Below, piece by piece: positions 23,301-36,200 of a stretch of 64,000 nucleotides of DNA. Where the stretch lies: contig OZ316891.1 of assembly GCA_973895155.1 (NCBI GenBank), positions 7,502,001 through 7,566,000 of the forward strand. The letters are read 5' to 3'. How positions within the stretch are numbered: the stretch's first letter is position 1; each line of letters opens with the position of its first letter. Made by a program: the position numbers and the translations under genes. Below the pieces are notes generated by a model that saw nothing but the letters and a program-made list of their open reading frames with translations, had not been told where the DNA came from and did not search any database. The DNA is from Marsupella aquatica (lineage: Eukaryota; Marchantiophyta).

Positions 23301-24643
23301 CTCTGACGTGTTTGATACACTGGCAGGCTGATGAGGCATTCTCCAAGTCGAAATTCCGAGTTGCTATAGATGAATACACTGAAGCACTAGCTATTGCTCC
23401 AGATCACAATGTTCACAATGAGAAACTATACTTGGCATTGTGTAAGGCATGCGTCAAGCTGGGACGCGCCAAAGATGCACTGAAACACTGCTCAGCTGTT
23501 CTGGAACTCAATGAGGAGTCGCTTGAGGCATTTTTTCAGGTATGTTCACTCCCTTTTGAGTCAAGGACTCGCTGAGATACTGTGACCAACAGCTATGTAT
23601 GTTGATCGCTTGAACATTCTCTTGGGCTATTTCTCTCCAGGCACAAAGGTGAAGGTGATTAAGGGCCTTTGGAAACTCAATCTCTTGTGACAATTAGCAC
23701 CAGTCATCTGGGAGGTTCTCTGTGCAATTCATATACCATTGAATCCTGATGTTACTTTGGCTGAGGGGTGTAAAGCTAACAGAGTTTATTTTTCCTCCAT
23801 GTAGAGGGGTGAGGCAAAGATGCTAGTGGAAGACTGGGAAGGTGCTATGGCAGATTTTAAGCGAGCAGTTGAAGGATCACCACAGGTTTGTGGTCTGTTC
23901 TTCAATCCAAAATAGGAAGCTATGCACATTCCAATGGGTCATCTCTCATGGTTCTCGTCTTTCCAAGTAGCTGAAGGCATGTTCATTTTATAGGATGGTC
24001 TTTTTCGAGACGGCCTTCATAGAGCGGAGAAAGCGTTGAAGTTGAGCCAAAGAAAGGATTGGTACAAGGTTCTAGGCTTGGACAAAAGTGCTTCTGCAGC
24101 AGATGTAAAACGGGCATACAAGAAATTTGCTTTGCAATGGCATCCAGACAAGAATGTGGATAATCAAGAGGAGGCTGCTGTCAAGTTCCGAGAAATTGCG
24201 GAGGCTTATGAGGTTGTTAACTCATTGCCAATTGTTATTTATACATTCAGATCGTCATATATTCAAAGACATTCAAAGCAGTTTTATTCATTTGCTGTCG
24301 TGAGAGTTGCATTTGCTCAGATGCTGCAGATCGCTTTAATATTGATGTTCCCGATTGATCAAACTTTTAGAAACATTTGTGTATCACTACATGGTACTTA
24401 AGTAATGAAAACTTTGAGTCAATTGTCCGATTCTGCAACTGTGCCAAACGTTTGCAATTGCCATGCCAACCAATATGACCATCTTTGAGATGACCTGATT
24501 GCACGCAGGTGTTGGGTGATGAAGAGAAGAGGGATAGATATGATCGGGGAGAGGACGTAGAGGAGCAACATATGGGTGGCCATCCTGGAGGACAGCCATT
24601 TTTTCATGGGCCAGGAGGCCAGACATTCACGTTTCATTTTTGA
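20338..24643 (+). CDS. P58IPK: P58IPK / DnaJ homolog subfamily C member 3, 10 exons
   Basis: ER co-chaperone with TPR repeats and a C-terminal J domain that stimulates BiP and binds unfolded substrates. Exons: 20338-20503, 21236-21316, 21696-21861, 22182-22383, 22669-22829, 23076-23169, 23327-23539, 23805-23885, 23994-24212, 24509-24643; 505 residues with every phase consistent. Residues 37-52 (ILLVATLLFLAVNILA) form a signal-anchor after a basic N-terminus. TPR motifs run from about 57 to 388 (for example GYSKRAAVFLQQKKFKEALS, ALLLRGQAYFYLGDHDLALR, RGEAKMLVEDWEGAMADFKR). The J domain starts KDWYKVLG near 409 with the HPD motif at 438-440, followed by a Gly-rich tail ending TFTFHF. Length and order match plant orthologs. 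The 5' region 19980-20337 is unique sequence. Confidence 0.95.
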
Positions 24644-25095
24644 TTCTAAGCTGGTAGCTTCTGTTCTCCATTCATTTTAATATCAAATTGAACGTGAAAT
24701 TAATATCAAATTGAGCATCAAAATTGATAATTGATTGTAGCCCTGCCCTTTTGCAAGTTCTTGAATTATTGAAAGTTTGTATGTGAACCATGAGGATCAG
24801 GGGAGCCCTTACCATCTGAAATGATGCACGTCTGCAAATTAGTGCTTTGTTTGGAAATAATCGCAATCCATACTACCTAACGTAGAGTTCCTGGGGATTC
24901 CTGGATATTTGCTGGGAACGGTTCGTTACAGGGCCCACTGAACCAACAATTCCTGAAAACAGCTGATGCATGACCTTGGGAAAAGTTTTAGAGTTATTTC
25001 TGTGGGAATGGTGTCTATTTCATTTGTCATAGCCTTTGGCCAAGCGGGTTGAAAAGAGGGGCCCTTGTTTGCTAGCTTTGATGTCATTATCGATA
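24644..25095. other. 3' flank of P58IPK
   Basis: Likely 3' UTR and spacer, AT-rich, with no ORF worth calling. Confidence 0.4.
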
Positions 25096-25096
25096 C

Positions 25097-25320
25097 CTGC
25101 AAAATTGATTCATTGATGTTGTGTAAAACTCTCCAGCTCCTAAATTGATTCACTGATGTTCTGTAAAAGACTCCACCAGAGAAAATTATGCTACTCCACC
25201 TCCTAAGCCGATCATTGATGTTCTGTAAAATACTCCACTAGATAAAATTATGCTGCTCCACCTCCTAAGCTGATCATTGATGTTCTGTAAAATTCTCCAC
25301 TAGATAAAATTATGCTACAA
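25097..25320. repeat. ~72-bp tandem repeat, about three copies
   Basis: Units share TTGATGTTCTGTAAAA, CTCCACTAGATAAAATTATG and CTCCACCTCCTAAG. The first copy is more diverged (TTGATTCATTGATGTTGTGT). Confidence 0.8.
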
Positions 25321-25420
25321 GCCCTACGAGACTTTGCTCTTCTAGAGACTTTGCTAAGCGCAATTGCGAGACTTGGCACTTCTAGATACTCTCTACCTAT
25401 AGTTTGCTTGTAGCTCTGCT

Positions 25421-25590
25421 TAGAGGATGGCTAGTACCTGATCGTATTTGATGGATTAGTGCAATACAGGACTCCATGTAGAATTGTCGTTCACGTATCA
25501 ATAAATGCTTAAGAGTGGCTAGTATCCGATCGTATTTCATGGATAGTGCAACACGATGCTCTATGCAAAATTGACCTGCACGTGTCAAGT
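25421..25590. repeat. ~85-bp duplication
   Basis: Two copies beginning GGCTAGTACCTGATCGTATT / GGCTAGTATCCGATCGTATT and continuing through an ACTCCATGTAGAATTG-like segment. About 80% identical. Confidence 0.7.
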
Positions 25591-26309
25591 AAGGGATCCT
25601 TTATTCTTTATGCACTTGTGGGCAATCTCAACCATTCACTACCTATGGGTTGCACTTACACGTTGTCCAACGAACTTTACTTGCACTTATGCAAAATGCA
25701 AGAAAATGTGTAAATTCACTTACAAATCCTGGAAATTTTTGGGGAGGACGAGAACTGCTTGCACTTAGCAACATTTTGCACTTACACAGTCTTAGACACT
25801 GTGGATCACACCTTCACAGCTGTTAGTCTTACTTACACACATTTATAGCTAGTGAGTCTAGTTTGGGGGATCATACTATTGTGATAAAAATAATTGTAAT
25901 TGTGCATCTTTTCTCACCATGAATAATAAATATTGTATGGATACAACAAATAAGATGGTTTAAACTCATGTTTTGACAGTCAGAAATGATCCCATGGAAG
26001 AATGGTCCAGCCATTTGCCTACGATCTTTAGCTTACTGCAATGATTTCTTTGATTTTTAGTAAACATAGAGTCATTGGACTTTTCAGTTTTGCATTGTAT
26101 TTATAGGCCATCAACAAAAATTTTCAGCAACTTTCAAAAATAGATAGTGTGTTGCTCTTGGTTGCCTCAAATAATATTAGCCAACCAGCCCAATGCCCTT
26201 GAGTTGCATGATTAGCAAGAATGAGGCACAAAGCGTCAGGTGCAGGGTGAGCAAGAAGATGTTTTAGGCCCATTGAACAGCTATAGAAAACCATTTTTTC
26301 AGGATATCT

Positions 26310-27400
26310 TCTTGCCTTCAGGGAGTGGTCCATTTAACGCAAATGCAGACCATTTACTCATGTCGATCACTGCACAATTCTACGGGTTTGCACTCATCCC
26401 GTAGTACAAACCTCTGATTATTGCACACTGGATGCTTTTTCACAGGATTGTGCACTTAGAGAGTGGTCCATTTAACACAGCCATGTAAAACATTCACTCT
26501 TATCAATAACTACACTTCTATAGGTTTGCACTTACATAGTGCACACCCCCATTCAGTGCACTCCGGATGCTTCTTAGACAGTGGTCCATTTGACACACAT
26601 ATGTAGACCATTCACTCTTATAGATCACTACACAATTACATGGGTTTGCACTTATCACATAGTGCCAACGCCCCTCTAGTGCACACTGGATGCTTCTTCC
26701 AGGATTTGCACTTATAGAGTGGATCATTTAACGCAGCCATGTAGACCACTCACTCTACAGGCTCGCACTCACTCTACAGTGCACAATACAGAAAGCAAGC
26801 AATAAGAGTGAGTGGTCTACATGGCTTGGCTTAGCTGCACTTAGAGGATTTGCACTTAGACCATCCACTCTTATTGATCACTGCACAATTCTACAGGTGT
26901 GCACTATGTGATAAGTGCAAACCCCCATATTTTATGCACACAAGATTTTTCTTCCCAGGAGTGTGCACTGGGAGAGAGACCACTGTACATCCCTAGTGAT
27001 AAATGCACACCAGATGTTTGTTCCTGGGAGTGTGCACTTAAAGAGAGACCAATGTACGTCCCCACAATGATAAATGCAAACCCCAGTTTAATGCACGCCA
27101 AATGTTTCTTCCCGGGATTGTGCACTTAGAGAGAGACCACTGTACATCCCCATAATGATTAATGCAAACCCCCATTTAGTGCACACCTCATGCTTTGTAC
27201 CAGGAGTGTGCAGTTAGATAGAGACCCCGTAGTGATAAATGCAACCCCCATATAATGCACACCAGATTTTTCTTCCCTGGAATGTGCACTTACAGAGAGA
27301 ACACTGTACATCCCCATAGTGATAAATGCAAACCCTCACATGGGATGCTTCATCGGGGGACTGTGCAATTAGAGAGATACCTTGTACATGCCCATAATGA
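26310..27400. repeat. GTGCAC-family tandem array upstream of COQ6
   Basis: Roughly eight to ten diverged units of 95-125 bp, each with GCAAACCCCCATTTAGTGCA, CACCAGATGCTTCTTCC, GGGAGTGTGCACTTAGAGAG and CATTCACTCTTAT or CCACTGTACATCCCC. The left half (26310-26890) and right half (26890-27400) are sub-variants. Another piece is at 27770-27870. The same family occurs at 44040-45260 upstream of OGG1. Confidence 0.8.
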
Positions 27401-27634
27401 TAAACAACTTTTATGTACTTTGTCACTAAAGATGTTCTAATTGACAATACTATCCCTATTTTTTGTATTTGTAAAAATGCAACTATTTTGTGAATGAATG
27501 ACAAGTTTACCAAGATAACCAGGGGAACTATATATTATATACAACAATTATATTTATTTATTTTAATACCAAAAAAATAGTGATAGTATTATAAATTCAA
27601 ACATTTTTAGTGGTAATGTACAAAGCTGTAGTGA

Positions 27635-27765
27635 GCCCTTGATGTGTGGTAGCTCACTTAACTTAATTAAGTTAAGACTCATAGATCTAGTGTTCAAATG
27701 TTGTGATTGATTGTTTCTGTTTCTATGGGTTTCACAGATTTCCCCATTTAAAAAAAGAAAAAAAT
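27635..27765 (+). mobile_element. tRNA-derived SINE, copy 2, with 9-bp target duplication
   Basis: The head TGTGTGGTAGCTCAC (A-box-like, about 27643-27657), AGTGTTCAAATGTTGTGATT (B-box-like, about 27690-27709) and GGGTTTCACAGATTTCCCCA precede an A-rich tail. The element is flanked by CTGTAGTGA at 27626-27634 and 27766-27774. It sits between two pieces of the array upstream of COQ6. Confidence 0.8.
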
Positions 27766-27962
27766 CTGTAGTGATAAATGCAAACCCTTTAGTGCACACC
27801 AGCTGCTTGTGTGCACTTAGAGAGATACCCTGTACATTCCCTGAGACGAGAAAGAGCTCTGCAAGAAAAGAGTTCGAAGTACAGTAGTAGAGGACTCGAC
27901 AACGGAGGTGCGTTGGTAAAGAGGATGTTTGCGGTTTGTTTTTCCTTCGGATCAAACGCAAG

Positions 27963-30900
27963 ATGAAGCGCGGTGCTCTCAGTACCTCACCACTATGGCA
28001 CCTTCGTCGGTCGACTCTCGGCCATCTCTTCTGCTCTGCGCATTCTACGGTTGCCTCGCAGGTATGTGTGCAGAAGTCATGGAATGTCGTGTGGTTGAGT
28101 TTTTCTTTGGAGAATTCTTCTACACGGAGTAGAGCAGTGTCTCGTCTTGTGGTGCTTTTTAGGAGAAATTTTCCACATGGAACATTGTCTCGTCTTCCGG
28201 AGTCTTGTTGGAGAAACTTCCTGCACGGAGCAGTGTCTCGTCTTCTGGAGTCTTCTTTTGAGAATTTTTCTGCACGGTGTTTCTACACGGAGTAGTGTCT
28301 AGTCTTGGTAGAGTTTCTTTGCGAGAGTTTCTCTTCACGGAGTGGTGTTTTGTCATGTGAAGTGTTTTTGCAGACATTTTCTACACGGAATAGTTTCTCT
28401 CATCTTCTGGAGTTTTTTTGCAGAATTTTCGGATTAGCTTCACTCTCTTCTAGGCGCCCTCCTTATCTAGCATCGTTTTCGTCCTTCACCGCTTGCCAGT
28501 ACTCCAAGAGACGACCAGTCTTGAGAAAAAAACAATAGAAGATAGTGAACGGGTGCAGGGCCGAAGTCAACAGTGACTTTAGAAGTGATTAACCTTGAAT
28601 TTGTGCACGTAGGAACCACTTTCAATCGATCCATGTAGCAGTGGAGGCGATCCGTATGATGTGGTTATCGTGGGCGGTGGAATGGTCGGTGCCGCCGTGG
28701 CCTGTGGACTAGGTCTGATTTTCTAAACTAATGTCATTTTTAAACTAATGTCACTCCCTCAATAGTAGGAGGGTACTTCTGTTAAGTACTGCATGTCCGA
28801 TGGATGATCATCTACCAAAGCTACCAATGTAATTCCCTGAACACCCTGGTTGCTCAGACTGAGTTTTTGGCTGTGTTAGTAAACTATCAAAGCCTTAGTT
28901 TTGGTGTTTAAACATGCCAAAAGTTCTTTGCCAACATATTCATAAACTTGTATAGTTCGGCACTGCTCAATTTCTTCTAGACAATTTGTTCGAGAAATGT
29001 TGACACCAACATTGCCTGCCATTGTTGTGTCCTGGACTTTAACAGCTAGTTCTCATTTGACGCGCTCCTTGCGGGTGGCAATTGTTGACGGGAATCCGGG
29101 AACTAAGGAGACTTACACTCAGCATAAGGATGCTATTCCTGATTCCAGGGTTAGTGCTATAACTCCAGCGACGGTCCGCTTTCTGAAAGGTATTTCCAAC
29201 GCATTTCCCACTCAAATGAAATTTGAATGGCACCAAACCAATATAAAAAAACTCGAAAATTTCGAAATTCTTACAGACCATCTGATATGCCAATAGCACT
29301 TTGGTGAATTGCAGATGTAGATGCATGGGAAACTGTGTTGGAAAATCGTCCTGCTCCATTTACTTCAATGCAGGTACGCTTCGTTCGATCTCTTTTCGTC
29401 TGTTCCTAATTAACCCTTATTTGAACCGTAGTGACACGATCATAGACGAGCCCACTCTTTCCATTTCGTCGCAGAAACAGTTTAATGTTAGGCATTCCCT
29501 CAACTCGTTAACATTTTGATTGTGACAGGTCTGGGACTACACTTCCAGAGGCTTTACCCGATATGAGGCCGCAGATGTCGGTGAAGATGTGCTGGGGTAC
29601 TCTAGATAATTAATATCATTTTTTGCTCTGTGTTTGGTATTGTCTGCCTGTAATAATATTTTGGTGAAGACTGTTGTCTCGCAGCAAAGCTAGGTGGCAC
29701 CCATACTACATGGGAATAGTTTTGTTGAAAAAAATGTCCTTCCAGTCTTAAAGTTTGTTAATTTTCACCACTCAGATATGTTTCGACTTTCCACTATATG
29801 AAAGCACTCATACTATCTAGTATCTTTTTAACTTCATGCAGCTTTAAGTTTTATTTGACCCTGTAGTGCTGTGAAAAGGATTGGATGCAATTGCTTGCTT
29901 CATACTTTCATATCAACCGTACGCCAGTTCTAACCTAATCTTTCTTTTTTGATGCAGATATGTTGTGGAGAATAATGTCTTGATCTCCTCGCTCAGAACT
30001 GCCCTGCAGGTTCGATTTGAAAGCAGCACTTTGGATGTTGTATTATTGTTTTTTGACATGTTGCAATTGCAAACTATTGAGGAAACAATGCCAAACATGA
30101 TCCTGATGGGCATTTTGTTCAGCGTTCAGACTTTGCAGAAACCATATGTCCTGCGCGAGTGAAAGGAGTTCAGTTTCCTGCACACGCATCGGACACAGTT
30201 CACACCTCCGGATTTCAACATTTGTGGGAGATGGCAAGTAACCAGACAACTGCATCGACAGGCTTTGAGGAAACTAACTTAGGGAAATTTGGCTCAGGCT
30301 ATACATGTTCGAATGATAATTGGGCTCACGTACTTCTCGAAGATGGGAGAGTGCTTCAGTCTCGGTTAGTGGTATGTTCGACTACTTTTGATCCAAACTA
30401 GATCTACTTTGTAAGAAGATCGTTACACGGTTTGAATTGACGTGGAAGTGATGGAGGTTGAAATCTATGTTCTCAGGTCGGAGCAGATGGGGGCCGGTCA
30501 AAAGTACGGGCAATGGCTGGGTTGAAGACAACTGGCTGGGACTATGATCAACATGCTCTGATATGTACAGTCAGGGTGAACAACCCACACTCAACAGCCT
30601 GGCAAAGATTTCTACCCACTGGTCCCCTTGCACTTCTTCCAATGGGTGGTCATTATAGCAATATTGTGTGGTCAACAAGCCCAGAGAGAGCCAAAGAACT
30701 GAAAGAAATGTCTCAGGAAGATTTTGTACTGGAAGCCAATCAGGCTTTGACGAAAAATGATGATACTTTTCCAGACTCTCATCTTGCCAGGGCTATCACA
30801 AGTAAATGGTTAAGTCCTTTGTTCGGCGAAGGTCCACCATCATCTGCAGAACCGTTTCATGTCCCTCCTGCAGTGACTGAGTGTCTAACTCCCCGGCTGT

Positions 30901-31607
30901 CATTCCCACTTTCACTAAAGCACGCAAACCACTATGTCTCCACTCGCTTAGCTCTTGTTGGTGATGCAGCACACACTGTCCATCCTCTGGCTGGTCAGGG
31001 TGTTAATCTGGGTTTCGGTGATGCGGCTGCCTTGGTCAAGATAGTAGGTGATGGTATAAAGACGGGTGCAGACATTGGACAGGTGAAAATGGAAAACTTG
31101 TCGTTAGAAATGTTGAGGTGAAGTGAAATCCAGATTAGATTTGAGTCTTGGTTTTTCAATCTTTTACGTGCCTTTTTATACTGGGATTAAACTACCTTTT
31201 CTCTCGCATTTAAGCACACAAAACAGCCTCTTTCGGCGATGGTGTGTGAGTAACAATATTTCCTATTTGTGTCCGATGGAAGTATTTGTCTGAGAGAAGG
31301 ATGTGGTGTAGCTGAACGATTGAACAATGCAGCTGTTAAGGACCTTTCACATTTGCTACGACAGGCAGGGACTCTTGACAACACTAACTTTTCCATAATT
31401 GGATTTGTGCAGCTTGCTTTGCTGAAAAAGTATGAGAAAGAACGAATATGGGCCAATGTACCCATGATGGCAGCTTTGGATGGGTTTCAGCGAGTCTTCT
31501 CATCAGATTTTTTTCCAGTACACTTAGCTCGGGCAGTTGGATTTAGTGCAGCAAATTATGTAGGTCCCTTGAAAAGGCAAATTATTTCATTTGCAATGGG
31601 GAGGTAA
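27963..31607 (+). CDS. COQ6: COQ6, ubiquinone biosynthesis flavin monooxygenase, 9 exons
   Basis: FAD-dependent hydroxylase of the ubiquinone pathway, expected on the matrix face of the mitochondrial inner membrane. Exons: 27963-28061, 28613-28712, 29046-29189, 29315-29373, 29529-29596, 29958-30009, 30123-30371, 30477-31082, 31413-31607; 523 residues, all phases consistent. Residues 1-33 (MKRGALSTSPLWHLRRSTLG...) are Arg/Ser-rich without acidic residues, a typical mitochondrial presequence. The FAD-binding GxGxxG motif is VVIVGGGMVGAAVA (about 50-63), the DG motif is VGADGGRSKVR (258-268) and the GD motif RLALVGDAAHTVHPLAGQG lies near 417-435. The C-terminus (LKRQIISFAMGR) matches plant orthologs. 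Intron 1 holds a minisatellite. The last intron is partly open in frame with exon 9. It converges with eIF3i. Confidence 0.93.
28090..28432. repeat. ~50-bp minisatellite in COQ6 intron 1
   Basis: About six units with the theme TTTTCTACACGGAGTAGTGT, CTCGTCTTCTGGAGTCTT and TTTGAGAA repeat with period 48-58 bp. The units begin shortly after the exon 1 donor and create spurious open frames on both strands. Confidence 0.8.
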
Positions 31608-33272
31608 AGAGTTCTTTGTTGTAAAATCGTCCGAAAACGTTGTGCCACCTGAATTTTTGACATGAAAAGTAATTCTCGCTATTTCATTCTGAAGAGGGCG
31701 ATTGGGTGCTCCGACAAAATGTCTGATTAATTTGTCTTGCCTTGTCTCGGGTCAAACTTGATTTTGTGGATGTAGATTGTTGTGGTACCCTTTGTCTCCG
31801 GGCTTATAATGATTTACTTGTTACAATTTCGAAATTGGGGCCAATCTTCGTCTGGACACGAGTTGGGATCCGACTGACCTTCACTGTCCTCGCTGGACAC
31901 AAGACGGATCCAAGAGAATGATGACCAGGATTGTCATGGAGTTTGACGACCCGTTCTGCTGGTCCAAAACCTACTGTTCTTGCCACCCACACCTATGGTC
32001 CAAAGTTTAGAGCATATGTCCGTTGTGGAGAAGCTCTCGCACAATCAAGTGGCAGCCGGTTCTTTCCAACTCCAAGAGCTACTTTAAGCAGACCTGTCAA
32101 GCCGTCCTGATTATCCAAAAGTTATATGATAGTTCGTGTTCATTCTTAGTCAAGTAACTCAGCTTACATGCTTGCCAACTCTGACTCATGGCCTCGTGGA
32201 CTCGCTGGATTATCCACGAAGACAACGCTGGACCAAATAGCTTGCTTGCATCTCGACGAGTAAAAATGTACAGATTGATTTCGCCTGAATTTTCAGGGCC
32301 GAACAACCAGGTGTGCAAACTAGGATATTGATGAACGGACACTAGCACGGGACCAGAATTGAATGAGAAGAATGAGGGTGTGCATTATTCGAAATTGTGA
32401 GGCACATCAGAAATGCAAACTGACGAGAGCTGACTGGAGTCTCAGCAAAGGGCTAAATTGCAACAATTAACAATGTGGAACGACAAGAAGTATGAAGCTT
32501 GGTAGTTCCTCGATCAGAAAAGGATACAACGTATTGATTGCTCAATCAGAACAAAGATTTCAACTAGTCAATTGTTGACAACAGAAAGTGGACTGCAGGT
32601 TATAAATAGCGATCCAAAATCTAACCGTGGGTATTGACTAAAGAGTCGTTTTGGCCCAACACACGAGAACTGTGCACAATCCAGAATTTGACGAGTGTGT
32701 GAAATCTGAAACTCTCATCAAGTATGATGCAAAGTTCGCCTCGGTGAAGTCCACTGTGACTCCAGAAAAGTGACATTGGCTCTCTGCAGGTACTCGAAAA
32801 CCACGAGGCAATGACTAATCTGCACTATCTCTACAAAACTTCTGCCAAATGGATGTCCTAAGCCATACCTTTGAAGTAAGTACCGACTAGAAATGCCCAT
32901 CTATATATAGATAAACGTAATGAAACTCGTATTGCCAAAAACTCGCCCTCCATCAACTCTGCACGGGCATTGGTATGCCCTTCAAATAGGCGTTCTTAGC
33001 ATGCCCATGTCAGGAGTTTCTTCCATTATAGCTGCCCCCATATACATGTGGTAACGTAGTTGTAATGTTACCATGATCCATTTCTGAAACATCCTACAAC
33101 AGTCCGTTGCTTTATCCATGAGGCCGCTTCTTTAATGAACCAACCAACTGGTTGACGAGAGGACTGCTTCAGCAGTTGGAATACGCATATCAAGAGGAGA
33201 CATCAAGGTTAAACTCGCTGAACGTACAGGTTTGAAGTGGTCGGTAAATTGGAAATAATTGTACAAGAAGTT
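31608..33272. other. Convergent intergenic region between COQ6 and eIF3i
   Basis: Contains both 3' UTRs. Short ORFs on the minus strand (for example 32097-32348) show no domain. No repeat array is evident. Confidence 0.4.
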
Positions 33273-36200
33273 CTACATCTTGATATGATAATAGTCTGCA
33301 TCAAAGTGATGCACTCGAACATAACCATCCTCTCCGCCACTTGAAAAACTGCAGGAACGTCCAAATCATATCCCATTAATTATTGACTGTGGTGGTTGTT
33401 CGAAACGTACTTCAAGCAGATGACATAGGATAAAGGTAAATAATTTGAAAATCCAGGCTTGATCACTGGCAAAACTACATCCCATGCGAGGTGGCCAGTC
33501 AAAACCCAATGGCGCATTTACCTTCTTCCGTCAGTGTTGAAGGCAAGAGCATTGATGGGCCCAAAATGCCCCTTAACACCACCGATTTCTTCTTCGTAGA
33601 TCTGTGCAGCAACCATGAGCAACCATGACTCAAGGAAGTTGATTAGCACAATTCCCAAGGCCCTCCAAGAAAAATATATTAATTATGTGCAAGACCCCAT
33701 CATGTGCAAGTCCCTTTAAACTGTCAGAATGTCTTCCGAAATAACTCCAGTTTACATTCTAGTGACGCCACAAGCTTAGGAGTTTGCTATCACCACAAGG
33801 AGGGCAACGGAATTTGTCCCAAAGCATAGAAAATTGAAACTTGGCGCCATGGACAGAACGACCACGTCTGGGACTGGTCAAAGCATTGGGCTACATGGGT
33901 TAAGCATGATAACTTGATCAAGGTTAAAGTCGAAGACATGCAATGTCCCAAACAACGTTGTCCATCTCAAGCACGGACCAACTCTTCTTACCTTATGAAA
34001 GAATTTGGCTTCAAACTTTCCTGCTCGTCGATCACTCATTGTCACCTGGGAGGCATCTTGTCCTCCTCCGATCACCACCTGTGAAACATTAAGGAACTGT
34101 CATCCCTTCATGGTCCAAAATACTAGGTTTAAGCCTTGTCAACGACATTCCTCCGGGCAGACTTAGAAATAATATTGGAGAATGGAAACGAAAATCTGCC
34201 CACCGAAGAGCAGGTGCCACTAGATATATGACAGAAATATCTTGAGGTACTGTCATCAGAACGACCGATAAAAGCATTTTTTTAAATGAGTACCAAGCAC
34301 AAAAGCGACCTCTTCAGCTTAACGAGCAGATGATAAGAAGGCCCACCAAAGACCACACTTCTCATCCCTTAAAAGGAGTTGAGGTTCAACTTGTTATGAA
34401 AATCAGATAAGCTTACATGATCGAGTAAGGGAGAAATGGCTGCTGCATTGACCGGCCGTTCAGTGCTGTAGGTTTTCAATACTTGAAGAGTGCGAATATC
34501 CCAGAGCTGCAAGTCCAAGACAGAATTTAATGCTGAATGTCGAGAACCATCGTGAGCACAGTAAGCCCTGATCAAGATCAGAATACTCCCAAAAGTATTA
34601 GTTCAACGGGACGAAGTCTCTCTCAAATGAAGGCTGTTCATTCAAGAACCTTACCTTTGCTGACTTATCATGGGAACCAGTAATAAAATGTGAACCGTCG
34701 GCCGATACAGCCAAAGAGGACACAACCTTCTGATGGCCAGTATCAGGGTCGCTTTCTTTGATCAACTTCCCTGACTGCGAATCCAATTGGGGAACGGATG
34801 TCAAAACAAAACCTACCATTGACTGATGAAAGGAATCTAGTAATACTCAACGCAGAAAATCCAACTCTTTGCTTGCTGTATCTCTTCCTTGGTGACCTAC
34901 GGAGATGGAATGATCCAACGCTTTCAGACAAACACTAAGAAAATGGAGCGGAAGTCAAATATCTGAGGAAAAATAGCATATGACGCAGGAAACTGGAATG
35001 AAAGGACAACTTACAACTGGGTTCCAAAAGTTTCAAAATTCTAAAGTCAATCAGATTTATAACAGAAGCAAGAGATCAAACATGCAAAATTTCCTTTCCT
35101 AATTACGAAACCCAACCCCTCCATCTATCCAGAAAGGGGCATTCAAGATACCTCCGCGTCCCACATGCGCACAATAGTATCTTCTCCAGCACTGATAATT
35201 GTCCTGTTCAGTGGTCCCCATACAGCTCTGTTGATCCTTCCTTGTGGACCCTTGATCACCACAAGGGAGTCACTGCTTTCTGAACAACGTGAGCCACGAT
35301 ATGAGAAATACAATCAGATTTGACACATCAGAGTTCTCTGCATAATTTTCAAAGGTTGAAGTAAGACGGACCTCTGCAAGAAATAACTGACCCACCATAT
35401 GACCGCGTCCGATAATAGAAACGAGATGAACGTCAGAGAAAGGTAGAAGCGAAATCAGCCCGGTGATATGAAAACTTACGCTTGGAATGATCTTTCTCGA
35501 TTCGCTTCACATGTATTTCAGAAGGTGTCCCAATGAAAGGATCTGTGGTGATGACGGCAAGTTTATCGCCCTCTGCAAAATCAACTGCTCTGGCTGGAGA
35601 CTCGAAGGGAAAGTTGTGAAGCTGTGTTCCAGTCTCCACGTCCCACAGCTTCACAGACTGATCGGCTGAACCTGTGATCAACCGTTCCGTGTGCCCTGCT
35701 CGCCAGACAACCGAAATTCTTATAGGAACCAGCTGGATAGCAACCGCAAGACTATCTTCACAATGAGACAGAGATGGGTGTAATTGAATAATGCATGCCC
35801 ACCCTAAATCGTACTTTTAACGGATACTCTCCGTCCAGCCAAAAACATAAACAAATCACCGAGATTAGCGATCAAAGTGGTTTGGGGATATCGAGTTCTA
35901 GAACGAAACATGCATGTGAGTAAGGTTGCAGAATCTAGGGTTTGTTCATGTCCTTTTTCTCGTTGAAGATTACAGTCGAGTCATTTTGTCATTTGCCGAG
36001 TCTGCACGAGAGGTACGGTGACCATAATGATGCCCATGAGTCCGGTTGGAGAATTTAGGGTTTTCATGTCCGTTTCTCGTTGGAAATAAGAATCACTCAT
36101 TTTGTCAATCCAGAGTTGAGTGGTACAGTGAATATCAAGAGCTCCAAAATCTTCGTGGAACAGGTTTCAACTTTGTATCAAACAAGTTTTGGGGGATCAT

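Noticed and set aside
26899-27440. Repetitive ORFs on both strands in the GTGCAC array
   Set aside because: They are periodic translations of the tandem unit, with stops shifting between units.
28159-28377. Minus-strand ORF with repeated RNTVQKNSQKKTPEDET-like segments
   Set aside because: A translation of the COQ6 intron 1 minisatellite.
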